DNA of 12,242 bases from an uncultured Chloroflexota bacterium (GTDB lineage Bacteria; Chloroflexota; Limnocylindria; Limnocylindrales; Limnocylindraceae). Each line of letters begins with the position of its first letter. Position 1 is the first letter of the stretch. Where the stretch lies: positions 1 to 12,242 of the forward strand of contig CALMIH010000050.1 in the NCBI GenBank assembly GCA_937864085.1, given 5' to 3'. Under the pieces are notes generated by a model. That model had not been told where the DNA came from. It worked only from the letters and a program-made list of their open reading frames with translations, and made no database searches. Positions 5,883 to 12,181 of this stretch are shown here, in pieces. Both the position numbers and the translations under genes were made by a program.

Positions 5883-6841
5883 CGCGCTGCGCTAACCACT
5901 GCCTGCATCATGCGGATGTTCTCTGCGCCACGCTGCGCAGAAGTGACGGGGGTCGTTCCGCTCAGCGCGCATGAGGAGAGGTGCGCAAACTGCGCGTCAT
6001 ACACGTTTGCCCGCTCTAGTGCGATCTGCTCCGTGACGCCGCTGCGCTCCAGCTCAAGATGACCGGCGAAGTCGCGACCCCACCACTCGTTACTCCGCAG
6101 TGCGCCGCCATCACCAGCGATCTCAAAGTAGTTCTCATCTGTGCTCCAGCGCGAAGAGAGATGCACACTCACGCCGCTTGCAAGTTCAAGCTCTGCAACG
6201 GCATCGCCATCACCTGAATCTGTGCGAACGCTGTGCACGCGTGCAACGGGACCGAGCAGACGCGTGATCGTGTCAATCGCATGCACCCCCATGTCATACA
6301 GCGCACCGAAACCTGCCGCATCACCCATAGCCGGCGCAACACCATCACGACGGAGTGAACGTGGTTCCGCAAGGAACGACGCGCCGATCCGTGCGCTGCG
6401 CACGCTGCCTAGCGCGCCACTCGCAAGGAACTCGCGTGCTGCAGCGACGGGGGGTGCCCACTCCATGCAGTGCGCTATGGCGAGCATCCTGCCGCTCGCC
6501 TTTGCGGCAACGATCATCTGCTCGCACTCGGCAACGGAGTGCCCCATCGGCTTCTCCACGATCACATGGAGGCCGCGACGTAGTGCTGCGATCGCGCCGG
6601 CGGCGTGCGCGCTGTTCGGCGTGACGAGCACCACGCCGTCTATCAGGTTGCTATCAATAGGGTCAATCGAGCTAAAGGCGTGGGTTGCGCCAACGCGCGC
6701 GGCGGCCGCTGTGGCACGCGCCGCATCACGGCTGATCACTGCGGCGAGTGTTGAACCTGTTGCACGTGCGAGTGCTGGCGCGATCCATTCGAGTGCGAAG
6801 TCGCTCGTCCCAACGAGTCCCCAGCGGATCGACGACACCAC
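5879..6841 (-). CDS. Gfo/Idh/MocA-family NAD(P)-dependent oxidoreductase
   Basis: A 320-residue protein of the glucose-fructose oxidoreductase / inositol dehydrogenase / MocA family. An N-terminal Rossmann fold begins with RWGLVGTSDFA (6-16), and VIVEKPMGHS (94-102) carries the family Glu-Lys-Pro. The C-terminal domain has GALYDMGVHAID (179-190), the family's D-x3-H-x2-D site (Asp183, His187, Asp190). These enzymes usually oxidise or reduce sugars, cyclitols or related polyols, but the substrate cannot be read from sequence. GTG 6841 follows the adenosyltransferase stop by 15 nt with GAAGG upstream. A second GTG follows immediately, so the start may be one codon later. It is the last gene of the kamA run and may have no functional link to the rest. 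Its TAG overlaps the acetyltransferase stop within CTAG. Confidence 0.88.
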   Translation of the reverse strand: MVSSIRWGLVGTSDFALEWIAPALARATGSTLAAVISRDAARATAAAARVGATHAFSSIDPIDSNLIDGVVLVTPNSAHAAGAIAALRRGLHVIVEKPMGHSVAECEQMIVAAKASGRMLAIAHCMEWAPPVAAAREFLASGALGSVRSARIGASFLAEPRSLRRDGVAPAMGDAAGFGALYDMGVHAIDTITRLLGPVARVHSVRTDSGDGDAVAELELASGVSVHLSSRWSTDENYFEIAGDGGALRSNEWWGRDFAGHLELERSGVTEQIALERANVYDAQFAHLSSCALSGTTPVTSAQRGAENIRMMQAVVSAAR

Positions 6842-6856
6842 GGGCGCCTTCGCGCG

Positions 6857-7489
6857 CTATTCGCGGACGGGTGTCTGAGAGACGGAGCGGGTGGCGGAAG
6901 CTTCAAGCGTCTCCGCCTGGCGTGCCAAGAGCCAGAGGAGATCGGCCAAACGATTCAGATAGGCGAGCAGGTGATCGCCCGGAAGCAGTCCCTCGCGTCC
7001 GAGGGTGACGCACCAGCGCTCTGCACGTCGGATGATGGTGCGCGCAAGTTCAATCGCGGAAGAGGCCTTGCTTGAACCGGGGATGACGAAGTCCTTCGGG
7101 AAGACGATCGCCGCCTCCGTTGTGGCGAGCAGCGCATTGATGCGCGCGAGCATCTTTGGTGAGACCTTGGTGCGGCCATCTTCAAGGCGGCTCCATGCGT
7201 CTGGGTTTGTAGCAAGCTCTGCGCCAACAACAAAGAGGTCACGCTGAATGGAGAGGATCGTCTCATCGAGAGCGGCGATCCCAGCGCCGCCCAGCCCGAT
7301 CAGTTCGGCGCGCGCCATACCGAGCGCCGCTGTTGCCTCATCCACCGTGCCGTACGCCTCAGTGCGCACATCGTCTTTTGAGATGCGATCTCCACCGAAG
7401 AGCAGTCCTGTGGTGCCTGCATCGCCTTTACCGGTGGCGACCTTGCTTGGCGGAAGCTGTAGCTCTCCCTTTGCGCCGTCGCTGCTCAC
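6857..7489 (-). CDS. PduO-type cob(I)alamin adenosyltransferase
   Basis: A 210-residue helical-bundle enzyme that moves the adenosyl group of ATP onto cob(I)alamin (or cob(I)yrinic acid a,c-diamide), giving adenosylcobalamin. The ATP-binding N-terminal motif is TGKGDAGTTGLLFG (19-32), with K-x2-V-x5-YGTVDE following (38-51). The C-terminal half has the diagnostic RRAER (154-158) and YLNRLADLLWLLAR (177-190). The start is best placed at GTG 7489, which overlaps the MIP18 stop as GTGA. A TTG at 7519 would add ten residues overlapping the upstream gene. It sits in the same run as kamA. Its product would be needed by an adenosylcobalamin-dependent mutase encoded elsewhere, for example beta-lysine 5,6-aminomutase or methylmalonyl-CoA mutase, neither of which is in this window. 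Confidence 0.92.
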   Translation of the reverse strand: MSSDGAKGELQLPPSKVATGKGDAGTTGLLFGGDRISKDDVRTEAYGTVDEATAALGMARAELIGLGGAGIAALDETILSIQRDLFVVGAELATNPDAWSRLEDGRTKVSPKMLARINALLATTEAAIVFPKDFVIPGSSKASSAIELARTIIRRAERWCVTLGREGLLPGDHLLAYLNRLADLLWLLARQAETLEASATRSVSQTPVRE

Positions 7490-7806
7490 CAGGCGAGCCC
7501 CGCATCCTTCGGATCCCAACGCTCAGCGAGGAGTGTCACCTTCACTGAATGTTCAAGCACGGACTCCGCCGCCTCTTTCACCTGCGCCAACATGGAGCCG
7601 GCGTACGGGCAGAAGGGCGTCGTGAGGATCATCTTTACCTCAGATTCCGTCTCGCCAACGATCACCTGGCGAATCAGCGCAAGCTCCACCACGTTCATCC
7701 CGATCTCTGGGTCAACAACGGATCGAAGTGCATCAAGGATTGCAAGTTCGGTGGCGCGCTTCTGCGCGTCAAATGCGCTCGGCGCTGCAAGAGTCTCTTC
7801 TGTCAT
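7486..7806 (-). CDS. MIP18/DUF59 family Fe-S protein maturation factor (SufT/PaaD-like)
   Basis: A 106-residue single-domain protein. DPEIGMNVVELALI (32-45) matches the family's DPE-I-x-x-N-I-V-D-L-G core. TPFCPYAGSML (63-73) carries the conserved cysteine (Cys66), and ERWDPKDAGL closes the domain. Members help insert Fe-S clusters into client proteins (SufT, the eukaryotic CIA component MIP18) or mature particular oxygenases (PaaD). It lies a few kilobases from the suf genes but in a separate transcription unit with kamA, whose product needs a [4Fe-4S] cluster, so serving KamA is an attractive inference. GAGGAGG lies four bases before ATG 7806. The stop overlaps the adenosyltransferase GTG. 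Confidence 0.88.
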   Translation of the reverse strand: MTEETLAAPSAFDAQKRATELAILDALRSVVDPEIGMNVVELALIRQVIVGETESEVKMILTTPFCPYAGSMLAQVKEAAESVLEHSVKVTLLAERWDPKDAGLAW

Positions 7807-7828
7807 CGTGCCTCCTCTTTTCGCTCGC

Positions 7829-8104
7829 CTACGCCAGCGCCGCTTCGGCTGGCGTTAAACCTGGACCCTGCAACTGACCGTTCGCATCAAAGAACTCAGC
7901 GTAGTGTTCGCGATTTTCCGCGGCGAACTCGTAGGCGCGTGCAATGCCAACCACGCGCAGCTCTGGCATCTCACCCATCAGGCGCTGGGCGTCGTAGCCG
8001 CTTGCGCGCAACTCGAGCAGCCTTCGCACCGTGAGCCGCGTGCCGTAGACGAACGGTTCGCCGTTCATCACCAGCGGATCGCTCTTCACCCACTTGATCG
8101 TCAT
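7829..8104 (-). CDS. DUF433 family protein
   Basis: A 91-residue protein with the DUF433 pattern: SDPLVMNGEPFVYGTRLTVRRLLEL (8-32, Asp-Pro ... G-x-P ... G-T-R near the start), then a helical segment with GYDAQRLMGEMPEL (36-49) and VVGIARAYEFAAENREH (51-67). DUF433 is a small helix-turn-helix-like domain found in antitoxins of the VapB45 kind and in stand-alone proteins. No PIN-domain toxin lies next to it, so a toxin-antitoxin role has no support here. ATG 8104 is chosen because AAGGGGG lies six bases upstream and the upstream gene stops one base before. The frame stays open further upstream, but that part lies inside the previous gene. The C-terminal tail after about 75 is beyond the usual domain. 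Confidence 0.78.
   Translation of the reverse strand: MTIKWVKSDPLVMNGEPFVYGTRLTVRRLLELRASGYDAQRLMGEMPELRVVGIARAYEFAAENREHYAEFFDANGQLQGPGLTPAEAALA
7831..7855. repeat. 8-bp stem-loop across the DUF433 gene stop codon
   Basis: ACGCCAGC (7831-7838) pairs perfectly with GCTGGCGT (7848-7855) around a 9-nt loop. It spans the last codons and the edge of the TAG of the DUF433 gene. No U-run follows on either strand, so it is not a typical terminator. It could stabilise a 3' end or temper read-through into the MIP18 gene. Confidence 0.4.
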
Positions 8105-8105
8105 C

Positions 8106-8588
8106 TCAGGCCCCCTTGTAGATGGCTTTAAGGATGCGGTTGCGCTTGCGCTCATCGCCACCGAGTCGGCGATGCCACTTCAGCACGGCGATCCCTTCGG
8201 TGAGTGCGCTGTCCGCGAAGGCCGCCGCCTCGCCGGTAATCGTTGCCGCAACGGCAACACGCAGACCTTCATAAAGATCGGTGACGTCATCCATGGAGAT
8301 GCGCCTGCGGCGCCAGGTTGCGGTGGCGTGCTCGGTGAAGTTCTTCAGCGGCGCAACGCTCCCGGCACCAACGCTCTCGCAGAGCTTTTGCAACACCACT
8401 TCGGCATCGCGCAGCAGGTGACGAAGGCCGAGGGCGCCCACGCGTTCGCGCAACTCTGAGTTGTGCTCAACAGCGGCGATGATGCCGCGGTCTGCCACGT
8501 CACTCCAGCGCGCGCTGATCTGCGCGGCGGCCTCAGGGAAGCCTGCGCGAGTGTCCAGCGGTCGTGCGCCGTGCAGTGGGTGGCTCAT
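8106..8588 (-). CDS. Unrecognised all-helical protein (160 aa)
   Basis: I do not recognise the family. The 160-residue product is soluble and predicted mostly alpha-helical, with no signal peptide or membrane segment. The stretch HATATWRRRRISMDDVTDLYEGLRVAV (about 87-113) loosely recalls the pattern of helical sensor or co-antagonist domains (as at the N-terminus of RsbR-like or in PucR/CdaR-like regulators), where a basic R-R-R turn is followed by D-x-x-x-L-Y-x-G-L-R. That resemblance is weak and from memory. No catalytic triad or metal motif is evident; the only cysteine is in LQKLCESVG. It follows the previous gene by 21 nt and ends one base before the DUF433 start. No clear ribosome-binding site precedes the ATG, which suggests coupling to the gene before. 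Coding status rests on its length, its place in the run and the absence of overlap. Confidence 0.72.
   Translation of the reverse strand: MSHPLHGARPLDTRAGFPEAAAQISARWSDVADRGIIAAVEHNSELRERVGALGLRHLLRDAEVVLQKLCESVGAGSVAPLKNFTEHATATWRRRRISMDDVTDLYEGLRVAVAATITGEAAAFADSALTEGIAVLKWHRRLGGDERKRNRILKAIYKGA
8111..8117 (-). promoter_or_regulatory. Ribosome-binding site deciding the DUF433 gene start
   Basis: Minus-strand AAGGGGG, six bases before ATG 8104, lies inside the last codons of the upstream gene. It supports the short 91-residue form over an in-frame extension to 8161. Confidence 0.55.
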
Positions 8589-8609
8589 GCCGTCAAGAGT
8601 AGCATCGCC

Positions 8610-9122
8610 TTACCAGAGGTCCGTGCGGTCGCTCTTCTGCGGCGTGCTCTTCCGGTTGAGCGCGTGATCTTCGTGTGCCGCCGCCTCTTTGCGTGCGGCG
8701 TCGATAGCAGACTGCAGTGCACTTGCGCCGCCAACAAGTCCGTGCGGCGCTTCGTGCAGGTGATCGGGGAGACCTGTCTTTTCATCTTTGGCGCGTGGGC
8801 GTGTCTCGCCGAGGAAGGGCATCCCCTGTCGCTCCACTGCATCAAGTGAGGCGCGCATCACCGCCCCTTTGGCGCTCACCACACTACGAATCTCTTGCGC
8901 CTCTTCGTCAGTGCTGATCTCGCGACCACGGAGTGGTTGGGCGATGCGGCCAACCTCAAGCCAGGCCAAGTGATAGCGATCCATGGAGCCCCACGCGTCT
9001 GCAAGGAGCGCGTCGCTCGCGGCGAGCCAGGTGTTCAGCGCGGCGCGAGATGGTGCTCGGTCGATCCGCTCGCCCTCTTCTAGAAGACGGCGCGTCTGGG
9101 AGATCAGATCCTCACGCTTCAT
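8610..9122 (-). CDS. Unrecognised helical protein (170 aa)
   Basis: I do not recognise this 170-residue product. It begins with amphipathic helical sequence (REDLISQTRRLLEEGERI, 3-20), then contains an aromatic core segment WGSMDRYHLAWLEVG (44-58) and a charged helix with TDEEAQEIRSVVSAKGAVMRA. The region after about 100 (GMPFLGETRPRAKDEKTG) looks like a flexible linker, and the C-terminal end is polar and Lys/Arg-rich. There are no cysteines, no membrane segments and no signal peptide. It starts nine bases after the preceding gene and lacks an obvious ribosome-binding site, which suggests coupled translation. It may work with the two neighbouring unknowns, since all three lie between the KamA and DUF433 genes. 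Confidence 0.72.
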   Translation of the reverse strand: MKREDLISQTRRLLEEGERIDRAPSRAALNTWLAASDALLADAWGSMDRYHLAWLEVGRIAQPLRGREISTDEEAQEIRSVVSAKGAVMRASLDAVERQGMPFLGETRPRAKDEKTGLPDHLHEAPHGLVGGASALQSAIDAARKEAAAHEDHALNRKSTPQKSDRTDLW

Positions 9123-9131
9123 CGCAGCAGA

Positions 9132-9533
9132 TCAGCGATCGCCTGCGACGCGGTCGGCCCGCGCGAACTGATCGAGCTCGGCGCGGCAGGCCTCTTCGGC
9201 CTTCTCCACCTGACGCTGCAGCCAGCCCACCATGCGCGACGAATCTTCAAGGTGGAGCAGCGTGCCGTTCGGCGAGTCGTTCAGCGCGAAGCCGGTGGTG
9301 GTGCGAAAGTCAGAGAACCAGTTCGACTGCAGCTGCAACAGTTCGTCTGCAACCACGCGCGTCTCAAAGAGCCAATCGGTGTGCGCCGCATTCAGCGCAT
9401 CGGCAACCGCCGCCACGCGCTCACCGAAGCCGCGCGGACGTGCGAGGAGCAGTGCCGCAACACGTATGGCGGTGAACGGCGATCGCGCTTCGGCGATCAC
9501 TGGTGGCCATGGCAGGTGTGGGGCGTCACTCAT
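9132..9533 (-). CDS. Unrecognised helical protein (133 aa), immediately after the KamA gene
   Basis: I do not recognise this 133-residue product. After a Pro-rich opening (APHLPWPPVI, 4-13) it appears to be a series of long helices, with AALLLARPRGF, VADELLQLQSNWFSDFR and MVGWLQRQVEKAEEACRAEL. The repeated hydrophobic spacing and WFSDFR motif faintly recall phasin-like helical-bundle proteins, but not enough to name it. The frame is open for another 112 codons upstream, but that part lies antiphase within kamA and has biased composition. ATG 9533, 28 nt after the kamA stop, is therefore the sensible start. No clear ribosome-binding site is seen. Confidence 0.7.
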   Translation of the reverse strand: MSDAPHLPWPPVIAEARSPFTAIRVAALLLARPRGFGERVAAVADALNAAHTDWLFETRVVADELLQLQSNWFSDFRTTTGFALNDSPNGTLLHLEDSSRMVGWLQRQVEKAEEACRAELDQFARADRVAGDR

Positions 9534-9561
9534 GAGCGCAGTATCCCACTCAAGAGGAGAG

Positions 9562-11115
9562 TTAGAGCAGCTCTCCGTGTGCGGCGGCGGTTGGCTCGCC
9601 CTCTCGTGGACGCTCCTCAGTGCCGGATGGGAGGTCCTGCGCCGCAGCGCTGGCGGTGAGCACCTTGAGTGGTGCGCCAACGCTCCCCTCAACGGCGCCG
9701 CCGATGCCGAGCGGCTGCCACTTGGATGGATCCTGCAAACGGTGTGCCTCGGTGTTGCCGCGCGAGTGCATCTCGGCGTGGCCCTTCGGCTCGATCCACA
9801 TCTCGTGACCGGCGAGTAGGCCGAAGACGCCCTCCTGTCCCGGTTCTGGTCGTGCACCACGGCAGTCAACGCACTTTGATGCGTCGTGTCGCGTGTAGTG
9901 CTCCGGCTCTTCGTAGGTGCTGATGTAGCCCTCGTAGTTGCGCAGCACCACCTTGTGATCGCTGTACGAGATCAAGTAGTTCGGCATCACAGGGATCTTG
10001 CCGCCGCCACCAGGCGAGTCAATCACAAACGTTGGCACGGCATAACCACTTGTATGACCGCGAAGGCCTTCGATGATTTCGAGCCCCTTCCCAACTGGGG
10101 TACGGAAGTGGCCAGAACCTTCAACAAGGTCGCACTGATAGATGTAGTACGGGCGGATGCGATTCTCTACGAGCTTATGCACCAGCTTGCGCATGATGTG
10201 CACGCAGTCGTTCACGCCAGCAAGAAGCACCGACTGATTCCCAACAGGGATGCCAGCGCGCGTCAGCTTATCTACGGCGCGCGAAACTTCTGGCGTGATC
10301 TCCTGCGCATGATTGAAGTGCAGGTTCATCCAGAGCGGGTGGTACTTGGCGAGCATCGCGCAGAGTTCATCGTCAACGCGCTGCGGCATGAAGACGGGGA
10401 CGCGAGAGCCGATGCGGATGATCTCAATGTGCGGGATATCGCGGAGGCCGCGCAGGATCTTCTCAAAGAGTTTCGGCGCAAGGGTGAGGCCGTCGCCACC
10501 GCTGATCAAGACGTCGCGCACCTGCGGTGTGCGTCGCAGATAGTCGAGCTGCGCTTCGTGATCCTTAGAGTTGAAGTTCTGCGTTGGGTCTCCAACGATG
10601 CGCGAGCGCGTGCAGTAGCGGCAATATGACGCGCACTGCGTGGTGACGAGCATCAACACGCGATCCGGGTAGCGGTGCACAAGCCCCGGAACTGGTGAGT
10701 GACGATCTTCCCCGAGCGAGTCTTCCATCATTGCGGTGAAGGCCTGCTGTTCAGAGCCGACCGGAATTACCTGGCGGCGGATTGGATCGTTCGGATCTTT
10801 TGGATCAATGAGGCTGACGAAGTACGGGGTGATGTCAACGCGGAACTTCCCTTCGGCGGAGAGCCCCTCTTTCTCATCGTCGGTTAGCTCAAGGATCTCG
10901 CCGATCTCTTCGAGCGTGTTGACGCGGTTGGAGAGCTGCCAGCGCCAGTCGTCCCACTGCTCGTCCGGGATGTCCTTCCACTTTGGTGCGCGACGGCTAC
11001 GGAGCGGAAGACCATCGGCGCCGAGCGCCTTGGCTGGATCGCGTGGATTTACCCATGCGGCATCGGCTGCGGCGGCTGCAGCGGCGTTGCTCTTCAGGAT
11101 CTCCGTTGCGTCCAT
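9562..11115 (-). CDS. kamA: KamA-family radical SAM lysine 2,3-aminomutase
   Basis: A 517-residue radical SAM, PLP-dependent aminomutase, predicted to convert L-lysine to beta-lysine. The cluster motif is Cys161-x3-Cys165-x2-Cys168 (CASYCRYC). The SAM site follows at SGGDGL (205-210), and the PLP lysine is Lys373 in DSPGGGGKIPVMPNY. Asp329 (YQCDL) and Asp366 (FVIDSPGG) sit where the clostridial lysine enzyme has its two substrate amino-group aspartates, which argues for lysine rather than glutamate as substrate. Cys304 (VNDC) and Cys415-x2-Cys418 may be zinc ligands. It is about 100 residues longer than the clostridial enzyme (416), with an Ala-rich N-terminus (NAAAAAAADAA) and an Ala/Pro/Glu-rich tail. 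The long C-terminal part also separates it from EpmB. ATG 11115 follows GAGGGGG by five bases; an in-frame GTG at 11145 is less likely. Confidence 0.92.
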   Translation of the reverse strand: MDATEILKSNAAAAAAADAAWVNPRDPAKALGADGLPLRSRRAPKWKDIPDEQWDDWRWQLSNRVNTLEEIGEILELTDDEKEGLSAEGKFRVDITPYFVSLIDPKDPNDPIRRQVIPVGSEQQAFTAMMEDSLGEDRHSPVPGLVHRYPDRVLMLVTTQCASYCRYCTRSRIVGDPTQNFNSKDHEAQLDYLRRTPQVRDVLISGGDGLTLAPKLFEKILRGLRDIPHIEIIRIGSRVPVFMPQRVDDELCAMLAKYHPLWMNLHFNHAQEITPEVSRAVDKLTRAGIPVGNQSVLLAGVNDCVHIMRKLVHKLVENRIRPYYIYQCDLVEGSGHFRTPVGKGLEIIEGLRGHTSGYAVPTFVIDSPGGGGKIPVMPNYLISYSDHKVVLRNYEGYISTYEEPEHYTRHDASKCVDCRGARPEPGQEGVFGLLAGHEMWIEPKGHAEMHSRGNTEAHRLQDPSKWQPLGIGGAVEGSVGAPLKVLTASAAAQDLPSGTEERPREGEPTAAAHGELL

Positions 11116-11229
11116 CTCATCCCCCTCGCGGGTAGCCCAGGCCACGCCTGGTTGGATAGGGAGTATCCATCATGCATCAGGCTTTGGGTAGCCCCCGCAG
11201 CAAGAAGCGAGGCCCCCCTGTGGCGGGGG
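11116..11229 (-). promoter_or_regulatory. Structured spacer/leader before kamA
   Basis: No gene fits this 114-nt gap, but it is full of pairings. In plus coordinates these are a perfect 6-bp hairpin 11153-11158/11164-11169, a perfect 6-bp hairpin 11137-11142/11146-11151 with a 3-nt loop, and a competing 5-bp helix 11146-11150/11178-11182 that would enclose the first hairpin. Next to the lipid kinase stop, the minus-strand C5 run (11225-11229) can pair with G-runs at 11213-11218, 11192-11198 (7 bp with flanks) or the kamA ribosome-binding site. GGGTAGCCC occurs twice (11130-11138, 11186-11194). The first hairpin after the stop may act as a terminator, but no U-run follows. Alternative pairings near the ribosome-binding site make a translational control element possible. 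Confidence 0.4.
11121..11127 (-). promoter_or_regulatory. kamA ribosome-binding site
   Basis: Minus-strand GAGGGGG lies five bases before ATG 11115. It supports this start over the in-frame GTG at 11145, which has nothing comparable upstream. Confidence 0.6.
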
Positions 11230-12171
11230 TTAGGCGAGGAGCGAGAGCGCCGCAGGGAGCACGGAGAATTGTGCGGGGAGGGCGCCGACCAGCTCACCGT
11301 CGGCCTCAATCTCGATCTCGCGTGCATCAGGGCCGCCAAGGGGCGCCGCCTCGACCGCAGCGCCGCGCGCATGCGTCACATGCGGGTGTGAATAGTGCGT
11401 CCCTCTATAGAGGCGCGGCAGGCTGATCACAAAGTCGCGACGCGCAAGGTTGCCGAAGCGCACCACCTCAAGCAGTCCGTCATCAAGGCGCGCGGTAGGT
11501 GCCACGTGCATGCCGCCGCCGAACCAGCCGCCATTTGCAATCGCAACCGCCGCCGTAGGTCCGCGCTGCGCCGCGACAAGATCCACGCGTAGCTCCATCT
11601 CATCTGGTGCGTAGTGCAAACCAGCGCGCACGGTGGCGAGTCCGAATGCGACAACACCTGCACGGCGCTTCAATTGCGGATACTCCTCCAGCGCATGCGC
11701 AATCTGCGCGCTAATACCAAAGGATGCAACGTTCAAGAAGAGCCGATCCACGCCACCCGCGAGGTGCACCACGCCAACATCCACGCGACGCGCCGCGGCA
11801 CCGCGCGCAAGCACACGCGCAGCCGCAACAGGATCGCGTGAGATGCCAGCCGATCGCGCGTAATCGCGACCAGTCCCCGCTGGCAGTAGTCCAAGCGCAA
11901 CACGACCGAGTGCCTCAACACCACCCGCGGCATAGATGCCGTTCACCGCTTGACTCGATGAACCATCACCACCGAGCACAAGGATGCGTGTGGCGCCAGC
12001 AAGAACCGCCTCAAACGCTGCGCGTTCGGCGGGACGCTCCAGACCAGGCTGCGTCACGAACACATCAAATGGACGTAGCGGCGCAAGCTCCTCAAGGACG
12101 CGATCGAGTGCACGCGCCGCGCGTCCGCCACCTGCGGCGGGATTAACGATGAGCAGCGTCTGCAGCGACAC
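11230..12171 (-). CDS. Diacylglycerol kinase-family (YegS/DagK-like) lipid kinase
   Basis: A 313-residue protein of the DAGK catalytic-domain family, which phosphorylates diacylglycerol or similar lipids with ATP at the membrane face. Landmarks are LLIVNPAAGGG (6-16), the nucleotide-binding LVLGGDGSSSQAVNGI (64-79, usually GGDGT) and PAGTGRDYARSAGI (97-110, usually GTGND-x-AR). The C-terminal beta-sandwich has NVASFGISAQIA and ANGGWFGGGMHVAP, then a D-DG-LE-V pattern. Two family positions differ: T to S in GGDGT and N to R in GTGND. Neither removes the core glycines and aspartates. I chose GTG 12171, ten bases after the upstream gene's stop, because it begins just before the first strand. A TTG at 12228 would overlap that gene. 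Neither has a clear ribosome-binding site. Confidence 0.85.
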   Translation of the reverse strand: MSLQTLLIVNPAAGGGRAARALDRVLEELAPLRPFDVFVTQPGLERPAERAAFEAVLAGATRILVLGGDGSSSQAVNGIYAAGGVEALGRVALGLLPAGTGRDYARSAGISRDPVAAARVLARGAAARRVDVGVVHLAGGVDRLFLNVASFGISAQIAHALEEYPQLKRRAGVVAFGLATVRAGLHYAPDEMELRVDLVAAQRGPTAAVAIANGGWFGGGMHVAPTARLDDGLLEVVRFGNLARRDFVISLPRLYRGTHYSHPHVTHARGAAVEAAPLGGPDAREIEIEADGELVGALPAQFSVLPAALSLLA

Positions 12172-12181
12172 GCGAGCGCGG

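Noticed and set aside
6141..6878. Plus-strand 245-codon open frame opposite the Gfo/Idh/MocA gene
   Set aside because: It is antisense to a well-supported oxidoreductase and shows only Ala/Ser/Arg-rich low-complexity residues.
8105..8161. N-terminal extension of the DUF433 protein to 110 residues
   Set aside because: It overlaps the upstream gene, while a good ribosome-binding site directly precedes ATG 8104.
7829..8588. Toxin-antitoxin pair made of the DUF433 protein and its upstream neighbour
   Set aside because: The neighbour has no PIN-domain acidic residues or other toxin motif.
9534..9869. N-terminal extension of the 133-residue protein to 245 residues
   Set aside because: The extra part lies wholly in kamA in another frame and is Arg/Ser/Pro-rich, typical of a shadow frame.
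9886..10629. Plus-strand 247-codon open frame opposite kamA
   Set aside because: kamA shows cluster, SAM and PLP motifs on the other strand; the plus frame has no recognisable domain.
9562..11115. Glutamate 2,3-aminomutase or EpmB as alternative identity of the KamA protein
   Set aside because: Both lysine-binding aspartates are kept, and the long C-terminal part with Cys415-x2-Cys418 is unlike EpmB.
11192..11229. Intrinsic terminator between the lipid kinase gene and kamA
   Set aside because: The G/C stem is strong, but no U-run follows it on the minus strand; only a TTCTT stretch comes later. Termination is not excluded but not supported.
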